From positions 1 through 64,000 of the forward strand of contig CANXME010002428.1 in assembly GCA_948144175.1 (NCBI GenBank): DNA of 64,000 nt, given 5' to 3'. The DNA comes from Closterium sp. NIES-65 (lineage: Eukaryota; Streptophyta; Zygnematophyceae; Desmidiales; Closteriaceae). Shown in pieces: positions 33,110 through 45,081 of this stretch (within the stretch, counting starts at the first letter, position 1; every line of letters begins with the position of its first letter). Made by a program: the position numbers and the translations under genes. The notes beneath the pieces were generated by a model. That model did no database searches and was not told the DNA's origin. It saw nothing but the letters and a program-made list of their open reading frames with translations.

Positions 33110-33560
33110 TGGTATTAAGAGCTAGGTCGTCCTAAGACCAATTTTGTTTTTCCCCCATGGGCCCACCACGTATCCCCCCACTCATGGCGCTCGTCACGCC
33201 CCCCGTCGCGGCCGTAGTTACGACGGCTGCAACGGTCGCGACCGTCGAAACGGTCTCGTCCGTCCCGTCCGTCCCATCCTTGGCGCCCTCCCCGTCACGC
33301 CCGTTGCGCCCTGCTCGTCGCCCGCGTCGCCTGCCCTGCCCCGTCCTATCACGAACACAGCAACAGCCGCGCGCAGCTGCGTACGGGCGCGCATTGCTGC
33401 GCGCAGCTGCGTACGACCGTGCGCACCCGCGCACGGCCGTGTGCGCCAGCACCAGCGCCCGTCGCCAGCACCTGCGTGAGCAGCAGCTAATGCCGCCCCC
33501 CCCTTCCCTTCCGCAGCTTCCGCCGTGGGGGGAGGGAGATGTGGGGGTGGCGGGTGTGAG

Positions 33561-33683
33561 TGTCAGAATGTTATGTTATCTAGCCTGCAGTGGGGTGCTC
33601 CATAGCGAGTACAACCCAGTTAGGGTTTGCTATTTGTATCCAACTGCTTGCTAGTGAACCTCCTCTTTCTTCTAATTTTGTCA
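33561..33683 (+). repeat. 5' LTR, 123 bp
   Basis: TGTCAGAATG...TTTTGTCA. Confidence 0.9.
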
Positions 33684-34934
33684 TGCTATCAGAGCAGGTC
33701 GATCCTCTTGGATCGATCCTGTGGGTGGGTTACCACCTCCTCGCTTCCGCTGCTACTTTTTCTTCCCGCCGTGCGCCCCGAGGCGCGCGGCGGTTTTCTG
33801 CCCGCCGTGCGCCCCGAGGCGCGCGGCGGTTTTCTGCCCGCCGTGCGCCCCGAGGCGCGCGGCGGTTCTCTGCCCGCTGTGCGCCCCGAGGCGCGCGGCG
33901 GGCTTCTGCCCCGTCGTTCGCCGCGTCGCCCTCTGGAGGCGCCGCGACGGGCGACGGGGACCAGTCGCAGCCCCGCCGCCCCACTTCGCGGCCCCGCCGC
34001 CTCACGTCGCGGCCCCGCCGCCTCACGGTGCGGCCCCGGTGCCACATTTCGCGGCCCCGCCACCCTATGTTCGCGGCCCCGCCGCCCCACTTCGTGGCCC
34101 CGCCGCCCTTCTGTCGCGGCCCCGCCGCCCCACCTTCGCGGCCCCGCCGCCCTACACCTGTGGCCCCGCCGCCCTCCTTGCGCCCCGGCCCCATTTCCCG
34201 TCGCCCGTCGCGGCTCCCTCGGGGGCCGCCTGGGGGAGGGGGGCGAGCGCCGCCATCCCACCCTGCCTACCCGCCATCCCACCCTGTCTGTGTTAGGGTT
34301 TGGGGGTGGCAAGCAGGGGGTGGCGAGTATGGGGGTGTCACTTCCTCATTCCTCCCTTTGCTCCTCCTCCTTTGTCTCCCACTGCTGCAGCTGTCGCTGA
34401 GGGGGGTGGATGAGTGGGAGACTGGGGTTTAGGGTTCAAGGGGGGGTGCCTTGGGAGTGGAGCTAGGGGTGAAACTGGGGGTGTGTGTGGGGGGGTGTGG
34501 GACTGCTTGGGGAGGCTGAGAGGAGGCTGCCGTCTTGTCGTCCGCAACACCTGTAGTCCGGGGCGCTGTCCTGGTAGCTCAGAGAGCCTGCTGCGCCTGT
34601 CGCCCGTGGGTCCGTTGCTCCTGTAGCTCGTCGTAGCCCGTGAGCCAGTTACTCCAGTAGTCCGGGGCGCTGTCCCGGTAGCCACTGTGGCAGCCGCTCC
34701 TGTAGCCCGTGTGTCTGCAGCTTCAGCCGTCGTCTCCCATCTTCTCTCCTCTCACAGTCCCTCCTCCTCCTCACTTGCCCGCTGTGACTACCACTAGCTT
34801 TGCTCATAATTGTGAACTTTAAACTGTTGCTTCTTGTAATTGTGCTCAGAATGCGTGGTGACATTGTGATCCACCCTGAGCTTGTTCTGGTTTGCTTACT
34901 GTGCTGATTACACCCCACTTTGGCTATGGGGGTG

Positions 34935-35057
34935 TGTCAAAATGTTATGTTATCTAGCCTGCAGTGGGGTGCTCCATAGCGAGTACAACCCAGTTAGGGT
35001 TTGCTATTTGTATCCAACTGCTTGCTAGTGAACCTCCTCTTTCTTCTAATTTTGTCA
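34935..35057 (+). repeat. 3' LTR, 123 bp
   Basis: One difference from 33561-33683; followed by GTGAG. Confidence 0.9.
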
Positions 35058-35621
35058 GTGAGTTGCCTGCAGCCCGTCCTTCCCCTCCCTTCAGCGGGGT
35101 CCGCCGTGAGGGGCGGGGAGAGGTTGCGCCGGGAGGGTGAAGGGAAACGGGGGGAGTGTGACAGGCTGGCGAGAGAGATTCTGCAAAGCCAGCAGCCGCC
35201 CCTCCTCTCTCTCTCTCTCTCTCACTGTCGCTCGTGCTGCTGTGGGGGGGAGGGTAAGAGGGGTGGCGGGAAAACAGACAAGCATCTGCAGCAGCCACCC
35301 GCTGCTACCGTGGCACCTCCTGCTGCCGCCCCTGCCCCACCTGTCCTTGTTTCTCCTGTCTGCTGTTGGGGCCTGCAGGTGCTGCCGTCGAGCCGCTCCT
35401 GTCCTGCTGCACGTTGCAGCCACAGAGCCTGCTCCTCAGGCGACCTGCCGCCCCTACACCTGCTACTGCTTCTGCCTTGGCTGAGGGCGTGCTACTGCTG
35501 TATTTGCCACTCCTCCACCGGCCACTACTACTCTTGCTTGCTTCTGCTTCTTCCGCTGCACTCCTGGTGCACCCCGTCAGGGGGCGTTTTACACTTACTC
35601 CTGCAATTAGTTATGGGTGCG

Positions 35622-35829
35622 TGTCAAAATATGTTTACATATTTTATGTAATTGTTTGCAGTTGTAGTGTAGATATTGCATCATGTTTGGTGGTGCACCT
35701 CCTTGTGTTGCTGTTTACCTATTTGTACTTGCTATTCTCATTAGTGAAGCCCTCTTTATGGCTTGCATTTTCCTCTCGCTACTTTCCTAAGCCTAAACCC
35801 TAGTGTTCACTTAATCTACTATTATAACA
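35622..35829 (+). repeat. 3' LTR, 208 bp
   Basis: Partner of 32902-33109, followed by CTTAG. Confidence 0.9.
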
Positions 35830-35859
35830 CTTAGGTACAGTTGCACGGCAAGGTGGTTT

Positions 35860-36007
35860 TCAATGTTGGCCAGGGGCACACTCACAAGAGTGATGCATAG
35901 CAGAATCGTCAACTAGAAAAAGGGTGGGGTACAGATATGCAAACCTAAAAGTTGTACCCCCTGAAAGGCACCTCACTACGACGTATCACAGTTATTACAT
36001 TTTGACA
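35860..36007 (-). repeat. 3' LTR of an old minus-strand copia
   Basis: On the minus strand it starts TGTCAAAATGTAATAAC at 36007 and is preceded by the polypurine tract CTATGGGGGTG. The outer end near 35860 is inferred from TGTTGGCC and is uncertain. It contains a GGGGTACA...TGTACCCC inverted pair. Confidence 0.6.
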
Positions 36008-36039
36008 CACCCCCATAGGCTAAGTGAGGGGCACCAAGG

Positions 36040-36160
36040 TGAGAAAACTGAAACGAGAATGATTGACTAAGGAACGAAAGTGATACAAATATGCAACCCT
36101 AGAAATGTGTACCCCATATAGGCTACCCCTCTATAGCCTACATAACATTATAATTTGACA
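36040..36160 (-). repeat. 3' LTR, 121 bp
   Basis: Minus-strand TGTCAAATTATAATG...TTTTCTCA. Confidence 0.92.
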
Positions 36161-36380
36161 CACCCCCATACGCAAACTGGGGGAGAACAAGGGGTCACAA
36201 GACCAGTCAAGCAAAACAAAGCAAAGCTCAGGGTGGATCACAAAGTCACCACACATTCCGAGCACAAGTTCAAGGCCAGAAGGCCAGTTCACATGCAGGA
36301 ACACATATATATATATATATATAACAGGCTAAACAAGCAAGAGCAGGAGTATATATATATATGTCACAGTACAAGCAAGA

Positions 36381-39300
36381 TCAAGAAGTGAGTAAGTGAG
36401 GCAAGACAGGTACAAGACCAAGCTGAGTACAGAAGCGCTGATGATCACAAGGTGCAAGTGCCTTAGTGAAGATATCAGCAGTGTTGGCCTCAGAGGCCAC
36501 GTACGCAAGTCGCAACTGACCACGCTGCTGCAGCTCACGAGCAAGAAAGTAGCGGAGAGCAATGTGCTTCGTTCTGTGCTCCAGGCGCTGCTCCCGACAC
36601 AAGGCCAGCATGGCCTTGTTGTCTACGTACAGCACTGGAGGAGAACGAGGCGGCTCTCCGAGGTCAGTCAGCAAGTAGGTGAGCTAGCGAAGCTCCTGAG
36701 CAGCCATGGCTCCGGCGTAGATCTCAGCCTCACAACTAGAGCCGAGAACAGAAGACGAGCGAGTAGCCCGCCACGAAACAGAGCCGGAACCAAGGCTGAA
36801 GGTGTAACCCTGTGACGACCGCTGTGTAGCCTGGTCGTCAGCCCAAGAAGCGTCTGCGTGCCCAGTGAGGACCACTGGACTCTGCCCTCCAAGCACTAGC
36901 CCCATGCTCGACGTACTGCACAAGTAGCGCAACACATTCTTTGCTCCAGCCATGTGCTCTGGCCTGTGTCTGCCAGGAGCAACATAGCGTGCAAGAATGC
37001 TAAGAGGGTATGCAAGGTCAGGTCGTGTGCAGGTCATCAGGTACATGAGGCAGCCAACAAGCTCTGGGTACGGGCCACTCGACTCTACGGACTCATCCAA
37101 AGGCAGAGCTGAGAGCGAGTGGCGAGTAGGCAGAGGAGTGGCCTGAGGCGAGGAGTACGTGAAGCCGAAGCGCTGAAGGACCTGCTGCACCATGTGTGAC
37201 TGAGTCAGGGTAATGGTGCGGCGTGCTCTGTCCCGAGTGATCTGCAAGCCAAGGTAGCTGCGCACTTCACCAAGGTCTGTGCACGTGTGTCTCTTCTGCA
37301 GCTCGGACTTCACGTGGGCAAGTCCAGCAGTGTCAGCAGTGGCAAAGACCAAGTCGTCGACGTACACGAGGATGTAGAACGGCGGCAGAGAGGTGTCGGT
37401 GCGCAGAAACAGCGACGGGTCAGCAGTAGAGGGAGCAAACCCAAGAGCCGCAAGTGTAGTCCTCAGTGTGTCGTGCCACTCGCGCGGCGCCTGGCGGAGA
37501 CCGTAGACTGGCCGTCGGAGGCTCCACTGGGAGCCAGGAGGGAAAGTCCCAGTGAAGCCAGGTGGACGGCGCAGCCAGATCTCCTCGTGCAGGCTACCCT
37601 GCAAGAAAGCAGTGCTGAAGTCAAGGGAGTGAAGCTCGTAGTCGCGCTGAGCGGCTATGTGTAGCAGCACCCGAAGAGTGGTCATCTTCGGGGTGGGAGA
37701 GAAGGTCTGAAAGTAGTCAACTCCCTGCCGCTGACTGAAGCCACGAGCCACGTACCGCGCCTTGAAGACAGGTGGAGAACCTGGCGGCCGCTTCACCCTG
37801 AAGATCCACATGCCACTGACGATGTTCGCCCCAGGCGGGGGAACTGCGTCAACGTAGGTGCCTGTGGACTTCCAGGAAGCCATCTCTGCATCCATAGCTG
37901 CCTGCCACTGAGAGGAGTAGGGACCCTCTACGGCCTCCGCGTAAGAGCGCAGAGTCGGGATGTCAAGTGCATCCGGGTCTCCCTCAGGGGTAAGCAGTAC
38001 GGACACGAGATGAGGTGAAGCAGCAGCTAGACACTGGAACTCCTCCTGCCTGTCCTCAAGGACGTCCGTGCCAAGAGCACACTCACCCCCGACGGACGGA
38101 GGACAGACAGACGCAGACTCAGCAACAAGACTAGCATCGTAGTCTAGACGACAGCGAGCAGCAAAGTCGACGAGCTCAGCAACAAGAGCAGACGCAACAG
38201 TGGACTCAAAGGAGGGGTCAGTGACGACAGTAGCAAGGAGACGCGTGACAGTAGGACTGGCAGCACGAAGAGAGTCCGACTCCGGGTCGGCAAGTGCAGG
38301 AAGAGAGGACTCAGGAGGAGAAGGCAAAGGGGCACGCAGAGGAGCAGTGGACGGACGCAGAGACATCCGGTGCGTGCCAGGGACAGGAGGAGGACGCTGA
38401 CGCGAACTGCGACCACTAGTGCGAGCAGCACGAACAGGCAACGCAAGACGAGACGCAGGCTCATGACGCTCAGTAAGACCTCTAGTAGGACAAGTGTAGG
38501 GAGAAGGAGCAGGCAGTGGGGAGGCCGGCGGAAGCTGTGACTGGGACTGGACAAGCCGTGGACACTCTAAGGGAGGAGGAAGACCAAGAACCTGCTGAAG
38601 GAGCGGAATGAAGTACGGCCGAGGCCGCGCGGCGACTCCAGACACAGCAGGGACAGCACCAGCGCCAACACCACCGCCAGCTGCACGACCTCCAGCAGGA
38701 CCAGCAGCACCCGCATCAGGACCAGAGCCAGCAGCACCTCCAGCAGTACCAGTAGCACCCCCAGCAGAACCGTCTCCAGGACTGACAGCAGTAGCCTCAG
38801 CGCCAACATCCTCAGCAGCTCTAGCTCGAGGCGAACCCGCAGGCCCAGCAGCTCCAGTACTTGCGGCACGAGCACCTCCGGGACCGGCGGCACCATCACC
38901 CTCAGCAGCCGAAGAAGCTCCAGTAGTACGCCTCCAGCGCCGGGCAAACCACTCACGCAGCTCCTGTGGAGAGAGTGGCTCCCGCCGAGACGAAGCACCC
39001 GGAGAACCTCCAAGCCCAGCACCGCCAGACGCCACACGAGCAGGCCCAGCGGCCACCGGCTCCGCACCCCCAGGCTCAGCAGCTCCAGACGTGGCACCCC
39101 CAGGCTCAGCACCTCCAGACGTGGGACCTCCAGGCTCAGCACCCCTAGGCGTAGCACCCCTAGGCTCAGCACCCCCAGGCGTAGCACCCCCAGGCTCAGC
39201 ATCCCCAGGCGCAGCACCCCCAAGCTCAGCACCCCCAGCAGTACCACCCGAAGGCCCAGCACTCCCAGGCGTAGTACCCACCCGCGCAGCACCCCCAGAG

Positions 39301-42300
39301 TCAGCACCCCCAGGCTCAGCACCCACAGCAGCACCAGAGTCACCAGTAACCTCGACCGGCTCGACCGCGTCTACCTGGGACACACCTGAAGGGGCAGGAC
39401 CCTGAGGGGGGAGGGGGTCTACCGGGGGGGGACCTGGCACAAGGAAGAGCGGTGGCGGGGGGAGGGAAGGAGTGCGGTAGGGGAAGAGGCGGTAGTAGGG
39501 GACCGACTCGTCAAACGTGACATCCTGAGAGGACAGAACACGACGAGAGGTGGGGTGGTAGAACTGCCACCCTGGCGCGTCAGGGGGGAAGCCAAGGAAG
39601 ACACAAGGAGCAGCACGAGGGGACAGCTTGTCCGTAGACAAGTCGCGGACAAACGCCCGAGATCCCCAGACACGGAACGCAGACGCATTGCCTACCTTCC
39701 CTGTCCACAGCAAAGTTGTGGAGGTCTCCGGCCTAGAGACCTTGGGGTGAAGGTTGATCTGATGCGCCGCGTACCGAGCCGCAAACGGCCACAGAAAATG
39801 GGGGGCAGCCGCATGCATCATGGATGTACGAGCGACGTCCATGACCATGCCAATGCGGCGCTCAGCAATCCCATTTTGCTGTGGAGAGTCCGGATGCGTA
39901 AAGGTCTGGCGGATGCCTCGCGCACGGCAGTAGGCTCGCAGAAGGCCAGAGGAGAACTCTCCGCCTCTGTCAGAGTGCAGACGCAGAACAGGAAAGTCCG
40001 AGCCGAAGCTCCTCCTGAGCTGGAGACGAGCTGCGCGGATCCAGTCGATCAACACCTCAGTGACATCGCCCTTGCTGCGCAACGGGAAGACTGAGGTGTA
40101 ACGCGAGTAGTCGTGAACCACCAGCAGAAAGTAGCGCTCATGACCCTGTCCACGGACGCGGGCCGGGCCCCACACGTCCATGTGAAGCGTCTGCAGCGGG
40201 GCCTCTGTCAGGGGAAACGGAGAGGAGTGAGGAGCAGCCCGTAGCCGCCCCTCGACACAGGGGACACAGGAAGGACCAGGCCCCGAAGGAAGGGGAGGGA
40301 GGGACCGGGGAAGACCAGAGACAAGGACACGGGAAGCCATGCCTCGGAGACGAGGCAGGGAGGGGTGACCAAGACGGTGGTGCCACAAGAGAGTCTCGTG
40401 AGACATGAGGCGGCACGAGCAGGGGGCAGACTCAGGACCAGACCTGGACGCTGCAGCAAACACCTGACCCAACGCAGCTACCTGACCAGACGCAAGGACA
40501 GGAGGAGACCTAGTGGTCAGGGTGTAGATGTTCGACCCCGGCCGACGCGTAAACGTGGCCAGGTGCCGGCCTGTGCGAGTGTTCGAGCAGTGGGTCACCC
40601 GCTGACTCGCAGGAGTAAACTGGCGAACCCCCACATCCTGTAGGTCAGCACAACTCACCAAGTTCGTAGAGAATGAGGGGAGGTAAAGACCAGACAAGGT
40701 GCCAGAGGGGGCAGCCGGACACGGGAGGACAGTGGAGAAGTGAGAGAGGACAGGACCCCCAGAGGGGTCTGCCAGGGAGACTGTAACCGGCCGACCAAGC
40801 GGCGTGAGTGTGGTGCGGTCTCGAACGAAGGAGCGAGAAGCCCCTGAGTCAAGTGTGAAGGTGAGGGAGGCCAAAGCCGACGCGGTACCTGAGAGCGCAA
40901 ACTCACCAGTACCTGAGGACGCAGACGCACTGGCACCTAGAGCAACAGCCGCACTAGCACCTAGAGCAGCAGCCTCACCAGCACCTAGAGCAGCAGTCTC
41001 AATGTCCGGATCGGGCGGGAAACACCGGTAACACTCACCCTCGTCACTATAAGTCACAGCATACATGGCAGCAAGAATAGCATCAAAGTAAAGATCAAAG
41101 ATAGCTACACCTGCCCTAGACAGCTCTCCCCAGCGGGGGATCTCAGCGGCCTCCGAGAACTGGTGACGCCAAGCGTCCGTCAGGCGGCCAAAGCAGCGGT
41201 GGGTGGAGTGGGCACCCCCACACTGCTCACCCACGCGGTCGCCGGTGCGAAGGACGTAGGTGCACGGACCAAAACCCCCACCACGCTGACGCGCAGCGTA
41301 CCATTCACGGAGCTGCTGAGGGGGGGGGATGTCTCGAGAACGCTGCTGCTGCTGCTGCTGGCACTGACCACCACCGGAGCCGCTCCTCTGCGAAGCGCCA
41401 CCCCGACCAGCTCCACCCCCTCCACCACCGCCTCCTCCACCTCCGCCACCACTGCCGCCTCCGCTCCCACCGCTACCGCCTCCGCCGCCTCCGCCTCCAC
41501 TGCTGCCACCGACACCTCCACCCCCGCCACCACTCCTACCGCCACCCCCACTCCCTTCCCCGCCTCCACCACCACCTCCGCCACCCCCGCTAGCTCCACC
41601 CGCGCCCTTGCCCCCTTTGCCCTTGCCAGAGCGGCGTCTCCCGCTAGGGGCAGACGCCGCACAGACCGACTAAAGACCAACAAGGTCGGCCGTAGCAGCA
41701 GAGGCGACAGAGGGCAAAAGGGGGGAAGGGGAACACCCCTCAAAGATGGGGGTGCGAGGGTCACCACGAGAGGCTCCTACAGCGACTATGCTCTTCTCCG
41801 CTGCTAGGAGGGCCTTCTCTAGGAGGTCAACAGTGAGAGTGGTGGGACAGACCGAGAGGAAGTGGTCCCTGACTACACGAAGGGAGTCAGGGAGGCGGGT
41901 GACTATATAATAGAGAGTGATGTACATGGGGGGGGGGTTCTTGGCGCAGAAATCAGCAGGAAGCGCAGCGCGGTAGCGAGTGTCACTAGTGCGGAGGTGC
42001 GTAATGAGGGCAGCGACTGTGGGAAAGGCAGCAAGGTCAGGGAAGAGGTACGGCAGCATGAGGCGGCTCAGTGCAGCAGTGGCAGGGGAAGAGTAGCGCG
42101 CAACTACAGCGTCGTACAAGGTCTGAGCACTCTTGTACTGACTTATGTGTGCGCGCTCAGTGGTAGACAGGTGGCGACGCACAGCAAGACGTGCAGCAGC
42201 ATCGTGAGTGGCCCACTGGGAGCGAACAGTGGCGTCGGCATCGGCAGCAGGGGCAGGGGAGGCACCAGAGGTAAGGTCAAAGAGGGAGAGACCGTCTGCC

Positions 42301-42398
42301 CTATCGCACTGTAGGAAAAGCTGCAGGTCATCTACCCAGACCTCAAAGTCAATGGCCCGACCCTCAGCGTCAAAAGCGAGAACACTTGGGTTGGCCAT
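36381..42398 (-). pseudogene. gag-pol region of copia 36040-43405
   Basis: Parts on the minus strand: gag from MANPSVLAFDAEG (42398) through a Gly-rich tract (about 41620-41400), a PQQLREWYAAR motif and an atypical zinc motif CGGAHSTHRC (about 41280-41170); protease LDSGAS (about 40860); GAG-pre-integrase WHHRLGHPS (about 40390); integrase (about 40190-39480); linker with repeats and PQELREWFARRWRR (about 39400-38200); RT (about 37900-37100) with YVDDLVFA; RNase H (about 36870-36400) with ADASWADD. A long stretch of pol is still open. Fossil with about two breaks. Confidence 0.9.
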
Positions 42399-42589
42399 GA
42401 CAGCAGTAGGCTAGCAGTGCTAACTGTAGGACAGAGGCAGTGCAGTGACAGAAGCGCTGCTCTCACCAGACAGGGCGGTTCGGGCAGCTCGGTAGCACTG
42501 CAGCACGTCAACACAGAGGCTCGGGCGACTCGGGCGGCTTAGCAGTAACTGCGGCTCGGCGGCACCAGCGGGTCGGCTCCTCTGCGGCT

Positions 42590-43110
42590 CAGGCGGCTCG
42601 GGCGGCTCGGGCGGCTCGGGCGGTTCGGGCGGCTCGGGCGGCTCGGGCGGAACGGACGGCTCGGGCGGCTCGGGCGGCTCAGTAGGGCGGCGGGGCCGCA
42701 GTGAAGGGCGGCGGGGCCGCAGCGAAGGGCGGCGGGGCCGCAGCGAATGGCGGCGGGGCCGCAAGGTAGGTGGCGGGGCCGCAGCGAGAGGGTCGGCGGG
42801 GCCGTAGCGAGAGGGGCAGCGGGGCCGCAGCGAAGGGCGGCAGAGCCGCAAGGTAGGCGGCGGGGCCGCAGCGAGAGGGGCGGCGGGGCCGCAGCGAAGG
42901 GCAGCGGAGCCGCAAGGTAGGCGGCGGGGCCGCAGCGAGAGGGGCGGCGGGGCTGTAGCGAAGGGCGGCGGGGCCGCAGAGAAGGGCGGCGGGGCCGCAG
43001 CGAAGGGCGGCGGGGCCGCAGCAAAGGGCGGCGGGGCCGCAGCGAAGGGTGGCGGGGCCGGGACAGGGCGGCGCCGGGGCCGTAGGGCGAGGCGACGGGG
43101 CCATAGGGCT
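42590..43110 (-). repeat. GC-rich tandem repeats in copia leader
   Basis: GGCTCGGGC 9-bp units (about 42590-42690), then about 18-bp units around GGCGGGGCCGCAGCGAAG (42690-43060). Confidence 0.85.
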
Positions 43111-43284
43111 AGGCGACGGGTCCGCTAGGACGATGGGGCCGTCAGGGCGATGGGGCCGCTAGGGCGGCGCGATGCAGTGAGAGAGAGGAGCGCGACTCGG
43201 GCTGAGCGCGCTCCGGGCAGGAAAAAATAAATCGATGTGGTGGGCCCTAGGCACAGTTCCCACTAGGGAACCTGCTCGATACCA

Positions 43285-43405
43285 TGAGAAAACTGAAACG
43301 AGAATGATTGACTAAGGAACGAAAATGATACAAATATGCAACCCTAGAAATGTGTACCCCATATAGGCTACCCTACTATAGCCTACAGAACATTATAATT
43401 TGACA
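43285..43405 (-). repeat. 5' LTR, 121 bp
   Basis: Partner of 36040-36160; followed by CAAGG. Confidence 0.92.
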
Positions 43406-44273
43406 CAAGGAAACAAACAAGTGGCAGCAAATGGTCAGGAGACCAGTCAAGGCAAGAAACAAACAAAGCTTAGGGTGGATTTCAAGATCACCACGCAGTC
43501 CGAGCAAAAGAAAGGGGCTACAAGGCTAGTTCAAAAGTCACAAGAATATATAAATGCAAGTACATCAATACAGCACACAAGAGACAAAGCCACAGCAAAT
43601 GAGGGACTACCTCAACGAGTACTAGCTGAACAAAGAACCTGTGGTGGTCACTAGGCACCAAGGCCTTGGTGAAGACGTCGGCAGTGTTGGCCTCTGAGGC
43701 CACAAAGTCGAAGCGTGCCTGGCCGCGTCGCTGCAACTCTCGCAGGAGAAAGTACTCCACGTCAATGTGCTTCACTTTGCTCTCGAATCGAGGCTATCGA
43801 TACAAGAGAATCATGGTCTTGTTGTCAGCAAACAAGGTCAGTGTAGAGCGAGGCCGCTCACCAAGGTCGGTGAGCAAGAAGGTGAGCCAACGAAGCTCCT
43901 GCGTAGCCATGGCACCAGCGTAGATCTCTGCCTCTGCACTAGACGAAGCCACAAACGACGACCGTGTAGACCTCCACGAAACAGCTCCAGCACCCAAACT
44001 GAAGGGGTACCCCTGAGTCGAGCGCTGAGTCTCGACGTCGTTGGCGTAAGAAGAGTCGCAGTGACCAGTCAGCACAACCGGCTCTGTCCCTCCAAGCACA
44101 AGCCCCATGCCTGATGTAGTCCCCAGGTACTTCGCCACCCTAAAAGCAGCCGTCTAGTGGACAGGACGGCGCCTCCCAGTCGCTGTTATAATCACAGTAG
44201 GCTTCAATGTGCCTAAAACGAAAGATAGAGTGCACAGTCGGATTTCGTAACAGCGGCTTGAAACGTTCATAGC

Positions 44274-44651
44274 TATGAGAGTACGACGGCTTATGCCAGC
44301 TATGCTTGCTTGCCTTTACTTGATCATGCTATTTCTAGCATAGGATAATCATATGCATGCATGAATTGCTTGATTTCCTAGGCTAGGTGCTTTCCTATAT
44401 TTTATTATAGTTATAGCACCGAGCTAGGTTGTGTGCACCGAATTCTGGCTTTTCGGTTGCCACCAAATTGCCTTCTACCGAATTCGGTAAGGATCCGTTC
44501 GGGACGCTATGCGGCCCGCGGAACCTTCGCGTAACACCTGGTTACGGGGCCTTATGTCGAGCCTATATATAGCCTCGTGTTGTACCCAGGTGATCATTCA
44601 ATTCGACTCAATTCTCATTCTCTTTTCTGAGCTCGATCCTAGATCCTCACA
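44274..44651 (+). repeat. 5' LTR, 378 bp
   Basis: Ends GATCCTCACA; an AT-rich promoter-like stretch (CTATATATAGCC near 44567) lies before its end. Confidence 0.93.
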
Positions 44652-45081
44652 CTTGGTAATCGGAGCCTGTTTGCAAGCGAAGTTTTTCGACCGCTTAAAC
44701 CTAGCTTTTAAAACCGCGGGGGCGACGACGGAAAGCGCCGATTTTGGGTACGTAAACCAGTTCCGGCTATTTTCTAACGTCCCTCTCGAACAGGTTTTCG
44801 AACACTCCTCAGGTCCAGTGGCGAAAAAGTTGGAATTTCGACCGTCGGATCGATTCGAATCTCAACGGCCTCGAGAATTTCGCCCAAACAAGTTGGAATT
44901 TGGAGCGTCGGATCGAATTTCTTATCAACGGCCGAGATCAGATGCGAATTTCGACTAAGGGAGAATAACGCGACCTACAGAATCAGCCCTCGTCATTTGT
45001 GCAGTCAACTCGACTCACAGTAAGATGACCAGCGCCTAAAATTCATATATTTTCGTCGCAAATCTTCTTATAAATCGCCAA

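Larger units (their letters stand above)
33561..35057 (+). mobile_element. Small non-autonomous copia-derived LTR element
   Basis: LTRs 33561-33683 and 34935-35057 (123 bp, one difference), flanked by GTGAG (33556-33560, 35058-35062). Primer site TGCTATCAGAGCAGG. The 1.25-kb interior has no gag or pol. It keeps a leader with tandem repeats (about 33770-33910, units around CCCCGAGGCGCGCGGCGG; about 33970-34180, units around GCGGCCCCGCCGCCCCAC) and a 3' tail whose GTGATCCACCCTGAGCTTG and TATGGGGGTG match the end of copia 20610-28093. Young. Confidence 0.9.
32902..35829 (+). mobile_element. Non-autonomous LTR element with another nested inside
   Basis: LTRs 32902-33109 and 35622-35829 (208 bp, about 4 differences, 98% identical), flanked by CTTAG (32897-32901, 35830-35834). 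Primer site TGGTATTAAGAGC at 33110. Without the nested element the interior is about 1 kb of GC-rich leader-like DNA with no gag or pol. It must have moved with proteins supplied by another element. Moderately recent. Confidence 0.88.
36040..43405 (-). mobile_element. Full-length short-LTR Ty1/copia element
   Basis: LTRs 36040-36160 and 43285-43405 (121 bp, about 4 differences, 97% identical) flanked by CAAGG (36035-36039 and 43406-43410). On the minus strand: 5' LTR 43405-43285, primer site TGGTATCGAGCAGG, GC-rich leader repeats (about 43110-42590), gag from 42398, complete pol, polypurine tract TATGGGGGTG. Same family as 20610-28093. It looks largely whole, with about two breaks. Older than 20610-28093 by LTR divergence. 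Confidence 0.95.
35860..44200 (-). mobile_element. Old copia remnant (3' part) split by a younger copia
   Basis: Outer pieces 35860-36034 (3' LTR and tail) and 43411 to about 44200 (RNase H region with SSYANDVETQRSTQGY, SSAEAEIYAGAMATQELRW and TADVFTKALV). The pieces are joined across the CAAGG duplication of copia 36040-43405. It is broken, with several breaks, and its 5' part is not seen. The RNase H sequence is clearly different from the other short-LTR copias, so it is another subfamily. To its right lie about 70 bp of unassigned DNA, then the chromovirus. Confidence 0.8.

Noticed and set aside
33590-34432. Long plus and minus frames rich in Pro, Arg and Ala
   Set aside because: They are frames through GC-rich tandem arrays of a non-autonomous LTR element; several frames are open at once.
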